Source: Nocardia sp. BMG111209
GTDB taxonomy: Bacteria > Actinomycetota > Actinomycetes > Mycobacteriales > Mycobacteriaceae
Length of the DNA stretch: 64,000 nucleotides
Direction: 5' to 3'
Assembly: GCF_000381925.1 (NCBI RefSeq)
Contig: NZ_KB907307.1
Location: forward strand, 4,464,001-4,528,000
Shown here piece after piece: positions 48,762-57,448 of the stretch (position 1 is its first letter; each line of letters opens with the position of its first letter). Under the pieces are notes generated by a model. That model was not told where the DNA came from and did no database searches. It saw only the letters and a program-made list of their open reading frames with translations. The translations under genes were made by a program, and so were the position numbers.

Positions 48762-49355
48762 ATGACATGCATGAACGAGCACGGGATTCCGGTTCTCTAC
48801 GCCATCGTCACCGGCGCGAGCGTCGCCCGAGACATCGGCAAACTGGTGGACCTCGCCCAGAGCGACGGATGGGATGTGTGCGTCATCTCGTCGCCGGCGG
48901 GCCGACGGTTCATCGATGTCGACGAATTGGTCACCAGGACAGGCCATCCGGTGCGCAGCCAGTACAAGGACCCGGGCACACGAGATGTACTGCCGCCGGC
49001 CGATGGGATGATCGCCGCACCCCTCACCTCGAACTCGCTGGCGAAGTGGGCCGTCGGGATCTCCGACACGCTGCCGCTGGGCCTACTGATCGAGGGGATC
49101 GGACTCGGGATTCCCGTAGTGGCCGTACCGTTCGTGAACCGGGCATTGATGAGCTTCCCGCCAATCGGTGATGCGGTTGGCAAACTCTCACAGTGGGGTG
49201 TCACTGTGCTGGCAGAAGACCCACCACACGAGCCGAAGACCGGCGCGGCCGCCGCCGAGCGTTTCCCGTGGGAAAATGCTTGGCACACACTGCACAACCA
49301 TCCCAAGCTCACGGTCGGAAAACCATCGGATCGCACCGAGAAATATCCGGGATGA
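48762..49355 (+). CDS. Flavoprotein (HFCD/PPCDC-like)
   Basis: The protein is 197 residues. VLYAIVTGASVARDIGKLVDLAQSDGWDVCVISSPAGRRFIDVDEL is the opening of the flavin-binding cysteine-decarboxylase-like fold. APLTSNSLAKWAVGISDTLP is the conserved N/S-containing motif, with PADGMIAAP before it. The HFCD group includes PPC decarboxylase and the EpiD/LanD lantibiotic decarboxylases. ATG 48771 (MNEHGIP) is an alternative start. It follows the XRE gene at 27 bp and is likely co-expressed. In this setting an oxidative decarboxylase in a small-molecule pathway is possible but unproven. Confidence 0.82.
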   Translation: MTCMNEHGIPVLYAIVTGASVARDIGKLVDLAQSDGWDVCVISSPAGRRFIDVDELVTRTGHPVRSQYKDPGTRDVLPPADGMIAAPLTSNSLAKWAVGISDTLPLGLLIEGIGLGIPVVAVPFVNRALMSFPPIGDAVGKLSQWGVTVLAEDPPHEPKTGAAAAERFPWENAWHTLHNHPKLTVGKPSDRTEKYPG

Positions 49356-49575
49356 GACGAGCAGGTAGCGATCATGGCGCAGGCAGTGACTTCTGTCCGC
49401 CAGAAGGGCACCCGGCGGTTACGGATCGTTCGTCACCCGAATTCCGGTCGGTCGCTTTGCCGAGGCGTTCCGCCACTGTTACACAACCCCAAATTCCGAC
49501 CGGTGTCCCCATAACGCCCGAAGTGCCCGGTTCCGCGGATTCCGTTGCGCCATAACGCAATCACGATCGGGCGGG

Positions 49576-51411
49576 ATGGGTGAGAATCGTGCCGTGTTCG
49601 GGTGGGCGCGCACGAGGATCGCGCGATTACGTGAAGTACCGCAAAAGGTTTCGCGGTGGTCGGATCGGATGCGGCTGTCTACCGCAGTGTTGCTGGCCAT
49701 CGTGATCGGTGCCGGCATCGCCACACTGGCGGAGTGGATTCTGTTCGCGGCGTTCCATCCTCAGCACGGCGGCACCTCGGTCGATGTCACGAAGTTGGCG
49801 TTGACCGTGGCCGGTGGGGTCGGGGGTGTGGTCGCGCTGGTGGTTGCCTACCGGCGGCAGCGTGATGTGGAGCAGGGGCGGTTCGTCGAACGGTTCAGCG
49901 CCGCGGCCGCGCAACTCGGCAATGCCGATGTGGCGGTGCGGATCGCGGGGGTGTACGCGATGGCCGGTGTCGCCGACGAGTCCGAGGGTCTGCGCCGCCA
50001 GCAGTGCATCGACGTGCTCTGCGGGTATCTGCGCCTGCCCTACGATCCTGGGCTCGGCACCAATCATCAGAGCAAGCTCGTCCTCAAAGAACCCGTCACC
50101 GACACCGACGGGGAACGCCGCGGCGATCAGGAACGGCAGTTCGACTATCGGCAGAACGACAGTGAGGTCCGTAAGACCATCGTCCGTGTCATCGCGGCCC
50201 ATCTGCGTCTCGATGCCGCATATTCGTGGTCCGCCAACGATTTCGACTTCCGCACCGCGCATCTCGAGAACCCGGATCTCTCGACGACCGCTTTCTCCGG
50301 CATCACCCGATTCGACGGCGCCACTTTCTCCGGACCGACCCGGTTCGACCGCACGGCCTTCTCCGGGACCACCCGGTTCGACGAAGCGACCTTCGCCGAC
50401 GATGCCCGATTCGACCGCACGGCCTTCTCCCGTGACGCCTGGTTCGACGGCGCAACCTTCTCCCGCGACGCGCGATTCGGTGGCGCTGTCTTCTCCGGTG
50501 ACGCTCGGTTCGGCGGTGCGACCTTCTCCGGTCCCACCAGGTTCACCGGCGCGATGTTCTCCGGGCACGCCGGGTTCGAGAATGCGACCTTCTTCGGCGA
50601 TGCCGGGTTCGACGGCGCAATCTTCTCCCACACCACCAGATTCGACGGCGCGACCTTTTCCGGTGACACCAAGTTCGACGGCGCGGCCTTCGCCGGCACC
50701 GCTTGGTTCGATGCCGCGACCTTTTTCGACACCGGCTGGTTCGGCGGCGCGACCTTCTCCGGCGACTCGAAATTCGACAGCGCGACCTTTCTCGGCGCCG
50801 CCCGATTCGACGAAGCCACCTTTTCCGGCAATGCCTGGTTCGGGGGCGCGGCCTTCTCTCGCGACGCCTGGTTCGGCGGTACGGCCTTCGCCCGCGACGC
50901 CTGGTTCGGCGGTGCGATCTTCTCCGGCGATGCTCGATTCGGCAGTGCGGGCTTCTCCGGCGACGCCTGGTTCGGTGGCGCGGCCATCTCCGGCACGGCC
51001 TGGTTCGACGGCGCTGCCTTCTGCGGCGACACTCGGTTCGGCGGCGCGACCTTCTACGGCACCACCTGGTTCGGCGATACGGCCTTCTTCGGCGACACGA
51101 GATTCAACGGCGCGACCTTCTGCGGCATCGCGCGCTTCGACCGTGCGACCTTCTCCAGCGACACCAAGTTCGACCGCACGACCTTCTCCGGCACCACCCG
51201 GTTCGACGGTGCGATGTTCGCGGGTGAGAAACCGGCCGACTTCAGCGCCACCGACTTCGGCCACGGCCGGGTGTCGTTCGCCGATCCGGTGAGATGGGGT
51301 CCACCAGCACCGATATTCGCCTGGGACAACGATGTGCGGCGAAAGCCCGCCAACGTACTCCCGGATTCGTGGCCGCCGGTCACATCCGGCAGCGCGGGAA
51401 AGATCGGCTGA
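49576..51411 (+). CDS. Membrane-anchored pentapeptide-repeat-type protein
   Basis: The protein is 611 residues. Two N-terminal membrane segments (LSTAVLLAIVIGAGIATLAEWILF, then LTVAGGVGGVVALVVAY) are followed by VEQGRFVERFSAAAAQLGNADVAVRIAGVYAMAGVADES, the conserved helical leader of actinobacterial pentapeptide-repeat membrane proteins. Residues ~235-555 are about 28 tandem 11-residue repeats of the form a-[RW]-F-[DG]-g-A-t-F-S-g-d. Phe recurs twice per unit and would stack inside a right-handed beta helix. A Pro/Trp tail (PVRWGPPAPIF) follows. Such a solenoid may mediate protein contact or DNA mimicry. The function is unknown. Confidence 0.82.
   Translation: MGENRAVFGWARTRIARLREVPQKVSRWSDRMRLSTAVLLAIVIGAGIATLAEWILFAAFHPQHGGTSVDVTKLALTVAGGVGGVVALVVAYRRQRDVEQGRFVERFSAAAAQLGNADVAVRIAGVYAMAGVADESEGLRRQQCIDVLCGYLRLPYDPGLGTNHQSKLVLKEPVTDTDGERRGDQERQFDYRQNDSEVRKTIVRVIAAHLRLDAAYSWSANDFDFRTAHLENPDLSTTAFSGITRFDGATFSGPTRFDRTAFSGTTRFDEATFADDARFDRTAFSRDAWFDGATFSRDARFGGAVFSGDARFGGATFSGPTRFTGAMFSGHAGFENATFFGDAGFDGAIFSHTTRFDGATFSGDTKFDGAAFAGTAWFDAATFFDTGWFGGATFSGDSKFDSATFLGAARFDEATFSGNAWFGGAAFSRDAWFGGTAFARDAWFGGAIFSGDARFGSAGFSGDAWFGGAAISGTAWFDGAAFCGDTRFGGATFYGTTWFGDTAFFGDTRFNGATFCGIARFDRATFSSDTKFDRTTFSGTTRFDGAMFAGEKPADFSATDFGHGRVSFADPVRWGPPAPIFAWDNDVRRKPANVLPDSWPPVTSGSAGKIG
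50285..51229 (+). repeat. Tandem 33-bp coding repeat array (about 28 units)
   Basis: The repeat domain of the membrane protein is encoded by roughly 28 consecutive 33-bp units, each containing TTCGACGGCGCGACCTTCTC-like sequence. Units differ mainly at the first and last codons, so the array is degenerate, not fresh. Because 33 is a multiple of three, all other frames also read as periodic and open through it. The array could change length by recombination. Confidence 0.8.
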
Positions 51412-51458
51412 CCGAGCGAACCGTCCGGCCCGCGCTGCTGTCGGCAAGTGGCGGATCT

Positions 51459-52103
51459 CTACCCGGCGCTCACCGGGGCCGACTCCGTACCGTGCCGCTC
51501 ACTCAACAACCCGTGCGCAATGACATCCGCTGCGGCAGCGAGCAATTCGCGCAGCTCGGCCTCGTTGCGCCGGAGGCTGTCCGGCCGCCAGTGGAGGCTG
51601 ATGATCCCGTTCCACGCGGCCAATAGGACAGCGGCGACCTTTTCGGCGTCCACCGAGCGGGCGACGCCTGCTTCGATGCCTTGGCGGATGGCGGCGGCGA
51701 GGCGGTCGTTCTGTTGTTTGATCTGGTCGGCCATGCGTTCGGCGAGGTCTCGGCCGGCGGCGTATTGGCCGGGGTCGGTGGGGGCGGCGAGCATACGGAA
51801 GTACTCGGGGTACTGGAGATAGAACTGGAGGTATTGCTCGGCTACCGCATAGACCTGTTCGGCGGGGGTGCGGTCGGGGGTGAAGGCCAGGTCCATGAAC
51901 TGGCGGTCCACCGCGAGGGCTCGTTCCACCACGGCGGCCAGGAGGCCGGCCTTGGAGCCGAAGTGGTTGTAGATGGAGCCGACTGCGACGCCGGCTCGTT
52001 CGGCGACCTCGTCGAGGGTCCAGGTGTCCATGGGCCGGCCCTGGAGTGTTTCCTCCGCGGCGCGCAGCAATGCGTCGATCGTGCGCTTCTTCCGAACGTC
52101 CAC
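51459..52103 (-). CDS. TetR-family regulator (TTGCAA-palindrome type)
   Basis: The protein is 214 residues from GTG 52103. The TetR domain is RTIDALLRAAEETLQGRPMDTWTLDEVAERAGVAVGSIYNHFGSKAGLLAAVVERAL. The C-terminal domain contains YLQFYLQYPEYFRMLAAPTDPGQ and VLLAAWNGIISLHW, typical of TetR ligand-binding regions. Two TTGYAA-type palindromes lie directly upstream, and a third lies upstream of the alpha/beta hydrolase at 55.2 kb. It probably represses itself, the USP/amidase pair and the hydrolase. The ligand is unknown; the nearby biosynthetic locus suggests a hydrophobic molecule. Confidence 0.9.
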   Translation of the reverse strand: MDVRKKRTIDALLRAAEETLQGRPMDTWTLDEVAERAGVAVGSIYNHFGSKAGLLAAVVERALAVDRQFMDLAFTPDRTPAEQVYAVAEQYLQFYLQYPEYFRMLAAPTDPGQYAAGRDLAERMADQIKQQNDRLAAAIRQGIEAGVARSVDAEKVAAVLLAAWNGIISLHWRPDSLRRNEAELRELLAAAADVIAHGLLSERHGTESAPVSAG

Positions 52104-52114
52104 TGAGCACCCTT

Positions 52115-52180
52115 TTGCATCGCTTGCAAGAACTCGGCTGGATTGTTAGTCTACCTCTCGGGATCTTGTAATGGTTACAA
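52115..52180. promoter_or_regulatory. Two TTGYAA-N3-TTRCAA operators upstream of tetR
   Basis: TTGCATCGCTTGCAA (52115-52129) and TTGTAATGGTTACAA (52166-52180, perfect 6-bp arms) are 15-bp dyads with centres 51 bp apart, in the divergent gap between tetR and the USP gene. The same architecture, TTGCAA-N3-TTGCAA, occurs at 55254-55268 before the hydrolase. Confidence 0.72.
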
Positions 52181-52286
52181 TAACCGATCACCTTGCGACA
52201 CAGTGGGTTTGATCTCGATCGTCGGTCTCGTACCCTGCGGTCCGGTGGCTCGATTTCCCCGTCGCACGGCACCAGGAGCGACCCGA

Positions 52287-52856
52287 ATGAACCGATATCG
52301 GACGATCGTCGTCGACGCGGACGGCTCCGAGACTTCCCGCATCGCAGTGCACGCGGCAGCGACTATCGCCGGGGCCGCCGGTGCGCGGCTGATTCTCGTG
52401 TGTGCTTATGGGCGGGTGCGTGCGGCCGATGTGGCCGCGGCGGCCGATGTGCTCAAGGGTGAGGCGCATCTGGTTCGGCGGGCGGCGCCGGCCGAGGACA
52501 CGCTGACCTCGGCGGTGCGAGAAGCGCTCGGCTGGGGGGCAACCGAGGTGGTCGGGCGGGCGGTGCCGGGGTCCCGGGTCGATGCGCTGTTGTCGGCGGT
52601 GGCCGAGGATCGGGCCGATCTCGTCGTGGTCAGCGGCGATGGTGCGCGTACGCCGGTGGGGCGGTTGCTGGGAACGTTGTCCGACGAGATCTCGCGGCGG
52701 TCTCGGGCCACGGTGTTGTCGGTCAGTCCGATGTCGGCGCGTACAGTGTCGCCTCCTGGCGGTGCAGCTCGACGAAAGGCGTTGGGGGCCGGTCGGGTTC
52801 GGTCGTTCATCCGATTGCACGGGCCGGTCGAGGTGTCGTCTCGGGCCGCGCTGTGA
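52287..52856 (+). CDS. Universal stress protein-like
   Basis: The protein is 189 residues. It has the USP opening YRTIVVDADGSETSRIAVHAAATIAGAAGARLILVCAYG and the ATP-binding-like segment LVVVSGDGARTPVGRLLGTLSDEISRRSRATVLSV, although the G-x2-G-x9-G(S/T) motif is less canonical than usual (GDGARTPVG then G-TLSDE). The C-terminal ~35 residues are Arg-rich and unconserved. ATG 52287 follows CAGGAG. It is divergent from the TetR and overlaps the amidase start (GTGA), so the pair forms an operon. Confidence 0.78.
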   Translation: MNRYRTIVVDADGSETSRIAVHAAATIAGAAGARLILVCAYGRVRAADVAAAADVLKGEAHLVRRAAPAEDTLTSAVREALGWGATEVVGRAVPGSRVDALLSAVAEDRADLVVVSGDGARTPVGRLLGTLSDEISRRSRATVLSVSPMSARTVSPPGGAARRKALGAGRVRSFIRLHGPVEVSSRAAL

Positions 52857-54247
52857 ACGATCGGGCCGGGGTGCGCGGGCTGGCCGCCGGGCTGGCGGCC
52901 GAGGCCGGTGGTTCTCGTGTCGCGGTCGGGGAGGCGCTCGCGCGGATCTCGGGTAGTCAGGACGGTCTGAACGCGTTCCGGGTGGTTCGTGGCGAGCAGG
53001 CGCCGGCCGAAGCGGAGGAGGCGGATCGGCGACTGGCGGCGGGGGAACGGCTGCCGTTGCTCGGTGTGCCGATCGCGGTGAAGGACGATATGGATGTCGC
53101 GGGGCTGCCCACCTCGTTCGGGTGCGGGGGTGTGTTTCCGCCCAGAACCCTGGATTCCGAGGTGGTTCGGCGGTTGCGGGACGCCGGTGCGGTGATCGTC
53201 GGCAAGACCAATACGCCGGAGCTCGGGCAATGGCCGTTCACCAGTGCGCCGGCGTTCGGGTATACCCGCAATCCGTGGAATTCGGCGCGGACGCCGGGTG
53301 GGTCGTCGGGGGGTAGTGCGGTCGCGGTGGCGGCAGGGCTGGTGCCGGGAGCGGTCGGCTCGGACGGTGGTGGCTCGATCCGGATTCCGGCGTCGTGGAC
53401 GAATCTGGTCGGGATCAAACCGCAGCGCGGGCGCGTGCCCACCGATCCTGCGCGGGAGCCGTTCAACGGGTTGACGGTGTACGGGCCACTCGCGCGGACG
53501 GTGGCGGATGCGGCGTTGTTGTTCGATGTGATCGCGGATCCGAAGACGGAAACCCTTGGGGCACCGCGGGTTACGTTGTCCGATGCGGTCGGCGCGGATC
53601 CCGGGCGGTTGCGGATCGCGCTCGCGCTGCGGCCCGCGTTCACCGGTGCGTCAGTGCCGTTGCACCCGGAGGTCGAGGCCGGTGTGCGGCGGGTGGCCGC
53701 GCAGTTGCGGGCGCTGGGCCATGATGTCGAGGTTGCCGAGCCGGGTTTCGGGCCGGCGCTGACGTTGTCGATGATCTCGCGCATCGTTCCGGCCGTGCGG
53801 CAACGGCTTCGGGATCTCCCTACGGCGGAGGTGGATCCGCGGACGACGACCAAGGCACGGCTGGGCAGGCTGCTGACCGGTCCGGCGTGCCGGTCGGCTC
53901 GCGCGGTGGAACCCTTGTTGCGGCGGCGGGTGGGGCGGTTGTTCGCGGATTTCGATCTGGTGCTCGCGCCGGTGACCGCGATGCCGCCGCCGACGGTCGA
54001 GGTCGTGGACGGGTTGGGCTCGTTCGCCACCGACCGGGTCGTGCTGGGCACGATCCAGTACACCTTTCCCTGGAACGTACTCGGCTGGCCCGCAGTGGGT
54101 TTCCCGGCCGGCTTCACCGACGACGGGTTGCCCTTCGGAGCCCAACTGCTCGGACCCGCCGACTCGGAACGAAGGCTGGTCGGTGTCGTCGCGCAGCTCG
54201 AGCGGCAATTGCGCTGGGACGCACACCTTCCCACTCCGTGGTGGTGA
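52853..54247 (+). CDS. Amidase-signature family hydrolase
   Basis: The protein is 464 residues. The Ser-cisSer-Lys triad is visible: Lys in GVPIAVKDDMDVAG, cis-Ser in the Gly/Ser loop TPGGSSGGSAVAVAAG and nucleophilic Ser in VGSDGGGSIRIPAS. It hydrolyses an amide, usually to carboxylate and ammonia. The substrate cannot be told from the signature. Its GTG start overlaps the USP stop. It converges on the hydrolase gene with a 9-bp gap. Confidence 0.9.
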   Translation: MNDRAGVRGLAAGLAAEAGGSRVAVGEALARISGSQDGLNAFRVVRGEQAPAEAEEADRRLAAGERLPLLGVPIAVKDDMDVAGLPTSFGCGGVFPPRTLDSEVVRRLRDAGAVIVGKTNTPELGQWPFTSAPAFGYTRNPWNSARTPGGSSGGSAVAVAAGLVPGAVGSDGGGSIRIPASWTNLVGIKPQRGRVPTDPAREPFNGLTVYGPLARTVADAALLFDVIADPKTETLGAPRVTLSDAVGADPGRLRIALALRPAFTGASVPLHPEVEAGVRRVAAQLRALGHDVEVAEPGFGPALTLSMISRIVPAVRQRLRDLPTAEVDPRTTTKARLGRLLTGPACRSARAVEPLLRRRVGRLFADFDLVLAPVTAMPPPTVEVVDGLGSFATDRVVLGTIQYTFPWNVLGWPAVGFPAGFTDDGLPFGAQLLGPADSERRLVGVVAQLERQLRWDAHLPTPWW

Positions 54248-54256
54248 ACGGGAAAC

Positions 54257-55231
54257 TCAGTGCGGCAGATCGGGTTCCAGGAATCGGCGGACACACGAGG
54301 TGACCTCGCCGGGGCTGTCGACCTGGACGAAGTGGGAGGAGCGGTCCACCCGATCCAGCCGCGCGCCCGGAATGAGCGCGACCAGGCGATCCCCGACCGC
54401 CGGATTCACCATCGGATCCTTCCGGGAATACAGCAGTTGCACCGGGACCGGGAACGGTTCTCCCGCATTGCCGCGCCGGATCAGCTCCGCCTCGAATTCG
54501 GCGAAATCGCGGGGGCGCATGACATCTCGCAGATAACCCGCGAACGCGCGGGTGCCCTGGACCGACTTCAACGGGTCGCCGTACTCCCGCATCTCCTCCA
54601 GGGATTTGAGGGTGTCATCGTAGTAGTGCACGGTCCGGTGGGCCCAGCGAGCGGTGTCGCGGCGGACCCACAGTCCGAACAGGTCCTCGGCGCGCGGGAT
54701 GGACAAAGCGGTATGCAGCGCATGCAATCTCGGCTCGGAGAACGCCGGGGGGTGGATCGCGACGATCCGGGAGTAGGCGGTCGGCTGGGCCAGAGCGTGC
54801 CGGAGCACCAGGTAGCCACCGAGCGAATTGCCCACCACCGGACCGCCGGTCAGGCCGAGCGCGGTCTGGAATTCGCCGAGCCAGGTGACCAGGCCCGCGA
54901 CCGACAACCGCTGCGCCGGCGCCGAACTGCGGCCGCTGCCGGGCAGATCGGGGACGATCAGGCGGTAGTGCTCGCCGAGTCCGTCGAGGACGTAGCGCCA
55001 CGAGTAGCCGCTGGTCATCAGGCCGTGGACGAGCAGCAGCGGCTCACCGGCGCCGTAGGTCCGGTAGTGGACGCGCAGCGTGCCGAGGCTCTCGGACTCC
55101 ATCGCCAAGTCGTGCGCCTCGGAGCGGAAGTACGGGTGCGGCCGGGTCGGCTGTTCCGGGAGGCGGGAGAAGGGCTGCCGGTGGAACGGCCGGTCCGGCC
55201 CGGCGGGCTTCTCGCTGACCTGACTTGGCAT
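54257..55231 (-). CDS. Alpha/beta hydrolase (TTGCAA-regulated)
   Basis: The protein is 324 residues. The oxyanion strand is LLLVHGLMTSGYSWRYVLDGLG; the nucleophile elbow is VVGNSLGGYLV (G-N-S-L-G); a later SSHFVQVDSPGEV supplies the catalytic His; an Asp lies near RKDPMVNPAVGD. Relatives include epoxide hydrolases and C-C hydrolases. ATG 55231 follows GGGGAG. Its promoter region holds the TTGCAA palindrome and so seems separate from MMPL transcription (57-bp gap). It may hydrolyse a precursor or product of the adjacent NRPS locus; inference only. Confidence 0.85.
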   Translation of the reverse strand: MPSQVSEKPAGPDRPFHRQPFSRLPEQPTRPHPYFRSEAHDLAMESESLGTLRVHYRTYGAGEPLLLVHGLMTSGYSWRYVLDGLGEHYRLIVPDLPGSGRSSAPAQRLSVAGLVTWLGEFQTALGLTGGPVVGNSLGGYLVLRHALAQPTAYSRIVAIHPPAFSEPRLHALHTALSIPRAEDLFGLWVRRDTARWAHRTVHYYDDTLKSLEEMREYGDPLKSVQGTRAFAGYLRDVMRPRDFAEFEAELIRRGNAGEPFPVPVQLLYSRKDPMVNPAVGDRLVALIPGARLDRVDRSSHFVQVDSPGEVTSCVRRFLEPDLPH

Positions 55232-55253
55232 CGACGCTCCCCTGTCGGACTTT

Positions 55254-55268
55254 TTGCAACCATTGCAA
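55254..55268. promoter_or_regulatory. TTGCAA palindrome in the hydrolase promoter
   Basis: TTGCAACCATTGCAA has the same TTGYAA-N3-TTRCAA form as the two sites upstream of tetR at 52.1 kb. It lies 22 bp before the hydrolase ATG, over the expected promoter, with AT-rich TATATC beside it. This links the TetR with the hydrolase. Confidence 0.7.
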
Positions 55269-55288
55269 TATATCACAGTGGGCCCGCG

Positions 55289-57448
55289 TCAGGACGAGCC
55301 GCTGGGCACCTTCACCGCATCGTCGTCGAGCTCGCCGGGATCGGCCGGTGATCGAGTGTGCTTGCGGCGGAACGGAGTCCACCAATTCGCCGAACCCATC
55401 AACGCCATGATGGCGGGCACCAGCAGCATCCGGACCAGGGTGGCGTCGATCAGGATCGCCAGGGCCATCCCGAGCGCCGCGACCTTGATCAGCGCGACCT
55501 GGGACAACGCCGCCGCGCCGGTGACGATGATGAACAGCGAGGCCGCCGCCGTGATGATCCGGCCGGTACGGGCGACCCCGGCCTCGATGGCCGCCGGGGT
55601 GTCGGCGCCGCGGTCGTGCGCCTCGACCATGCGCGACATCAGGAAAACCTCGTAGTCCGTGGACAATCCGAAGACGGCCATCGTGATGACCACGAGCGCC
55701 GGCAGCGGGAGCGGACCGGGTTCCACACCCAGCACCCCGGCGCCGTAACCGTCGACGAAGATCAGGGTGAGCACGCCGAAGGTGGCGCCCAGACTGAGCG
55801 CGGCCATCGCAACGGCCTTGAGCGGCAGCACGATCGACCGGAATCCGAGGCACATCAGCAGCAGGGTCGCGGCGAGGATCACGAGCACGGCGTCCGGTAT
55901 CGACCGCACGATGGCCGAATAGCTGTCCACCCGTTCGGCATTCATCCCGCCCACCAGCACCGTGGTGCCCGGTGGTGCGGGCAGTTGCCGCAGTGCCCGC
56001 ACGGTGTCCTCGGCCGCGGGCGAGAAGTCCGGATGGGTGAGCAGGGTGCGCACCAGGACCCGATCCCCGGCCGCGGTCAGCTGCACGGCCAGCCGGACCC
56101 CGTTCACCTTCCCGGCCTGGACGATCAATTGTTGCACCGCGATGTCGGGAGGCGCCTGGCCGTCGCGGCCGCGAACGACGAGGGTGGCGCCGTCGGTGGC
56201 GTTGGGGAAGTCCCCGGCGAGCGTCTCCTGGGCCACCCGGGCCGGATCGTGGGCGGGCAGGCCGTTGGGATCTATTCCGCCGGTGCGCATTCCGGCCAGC
56301 GGCAGGCTCAGCGCGACCAGGACGAGCACGATCGCCCCGGCGACCGCGACCGGACGGCCCATGATCCACCTGGCCAGACCGCTCCAGAACCGGCGGGCCC
56401 TGGCCTCGCCGCGCTGGACCGCGCCCCGGCGCCAGGGCACCGCGTCGATACGCGTGCCGAGCAGGGCGAGCGCGGCGGGCAACGCGGTCAGGGCGAGGAT
56501 CGCGGCGATCGCGATCGCCGCGATCGCCCCGTAGCCGAGGGATCGCAGCATGGAGATCGGGAAGACCAGCGAACCGGCGAACGCGCCGATCAGCAGCAGG
56601 GCCGAGAAGACGATCGTGCGTCCCGCGGTCTCGACGGTGCGCGCGGCCGCCGCGGCCGGATCCCGGCCCGCGGCGAGTTCCTCCCGGAACCGGCTCACGA
56701 CGAACAGGCTGTAGTCGATCGCCAGGCCCAGCCCGATGATCGAGGCGATATTCATCGAGAACGCACTGACGTCGCTGACCGTACTGATCGCCCGCAGCGC
56801 CCCCAGCGAGCCGAAGACCGCGAGCCCGCCCACGAGCACCGGCGCCGCCGCGGCCACCAGCCCGCCGAAGATCACCACCAGCAGGATCAGCATCACCGGG
56901 ATCGCCACGGATTCGGCGAGGACGACATCGGTTTTGGATTTGGTGTTGTAGGCGTCGGTGAGTGCGGTGTATCCGGCGAACCGGGCCGAGACGCCGTCGA
57001 CGGCGAGGTGGTCGGCCAGCGCCGGATAGTTGCGCAGTTTGGCGCCGTCGTCGCCGGCGAGCACCACCGTCGCCAGGGCCTCGCGCTGATCGGTGGAGCG
57101 CAACGCGCCCCGCCGGATTCCCGTTGCGGTCCAATATGATTCGATCGGTTCGGCCAGCGCGCCGGCGTCGACGGACCGGATCCGGTCCAGCACCTGGGGT
57201 CCGATGTCGTCGAGGGTCCGGCCGGGTGGGGCGGTGTAGATCACCACGACGTCCGGCCGCCGGCCGCCGGGGGTGTCGTCCATCAACCGCCCGGCCGCCG
57301 TGGAGGAGCTCGCGGGGTCGGCGTATCCGGCGAGGTTCAGGTCGCCGAGTACGCCGAGACCCCAGATCCCGCTGAGGATGAACAGCGAAACCGCCAGCGC
57401 GACAACCCATCGCGCTCGGCTCGTGACGATTCGTCCCCATGTGGTCAT
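55289..57448 (-). CDS. MMPL-family (RND-like) transporter
   Basis: The protein is 719 residues. Start: MTTWGRIVTSRARWVVALAVSLFILSGIWG (first membrane segment), then an extracytoplasmic loop with DPASSSTAAGRLMDDTP. Two membrane blocks follow, each of five to six helices. The first has ASIIGLGLAIDYSLFVVSRFREEL and the second has VFGLSTDYEVFLMSRMVEAHDRGADT, the paired Asp-Tyr proton-relay motifs of MMPL transporters. The C-terminus is short and hydrophilic. MMPL proteins export lipidic or peptidic metabolites with the proton gradient. Its ATG overlaps the monooxygenase stop (ATGA). It is the likely exporter of the locus product. Confidence 0.88.
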   Translation of the reverse strand: MTTWGRIVTSRARWVVALAVSLFILSGIWGLGVLGDLNLAGYADPASSSTAAGRLMDDTPGGRRPDVVVIYTAPPGRTLDDIGPQVLDRIRSVDAGALAEPIESYWTATGIRRGALRSTDQREALATVVLAGDDGAKLRNYPALADHLAVDGVSARFAGYTALTDAYNTKSKTDVVLAESVAIPVMLILLVVIFGGLVAAAAPVLVGGLAVFGSLGALRAISTVSDVSAFSMNIASIIGLGLAIDYSLFVVSRFREELAAGRDPAAAAARTVETAGRTIVFSALLLIGAFAGSLVFPISMLRSLGYGAIAAIAIAAILALTALPAALALLGTRIDAVPWRRGAVQRGEARARRFWSGLARWIMGRPVAVAGAIVLVLVALSLPLAGMRTGGIDPNGLPAHDPARVAQETLAGDFPNATDGATLVVRGRDGQAPPDIAVQQLIVQAGKVNGVRLAVQLTAAGDRVLVRTLLTHPDFSPAAEDTVRALRQLPAPPGTTVLVGGMNAERVDSYSAIVRSIPDAVLVILAATLLLMCLGFRSIVLPLKAVAMAALSLGATFGVLTLIFVDGYGAGVLGVEPGPLPLPALVVITMAVFGLSTDYEVFLMSRMVEAHDRGADTPAAIEAGVARTGRIITAAASLFIIVTGAAALSQVALIKVAALGMALAILIDATLVRMLLVPAIMALMGSANWWTPFRRKHTRSPADPGELDDDAVKVPSGSS

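Noticed and set aside
50285..51229. CRISPR-like appearance of the 33-bp periodic array
   Set aside because: Units are contiguous without spacers, are degenerate at codon positions and encode a continuous protein repeat.
49627..51447. Long minus-strand frame with repeated EGRAVEPG-like units opposite the repeat protein
   Set aside because: The periodicity is simply the complement of the 33-bp coding repeat; the + strand product has membrane segments and a known leader domain.
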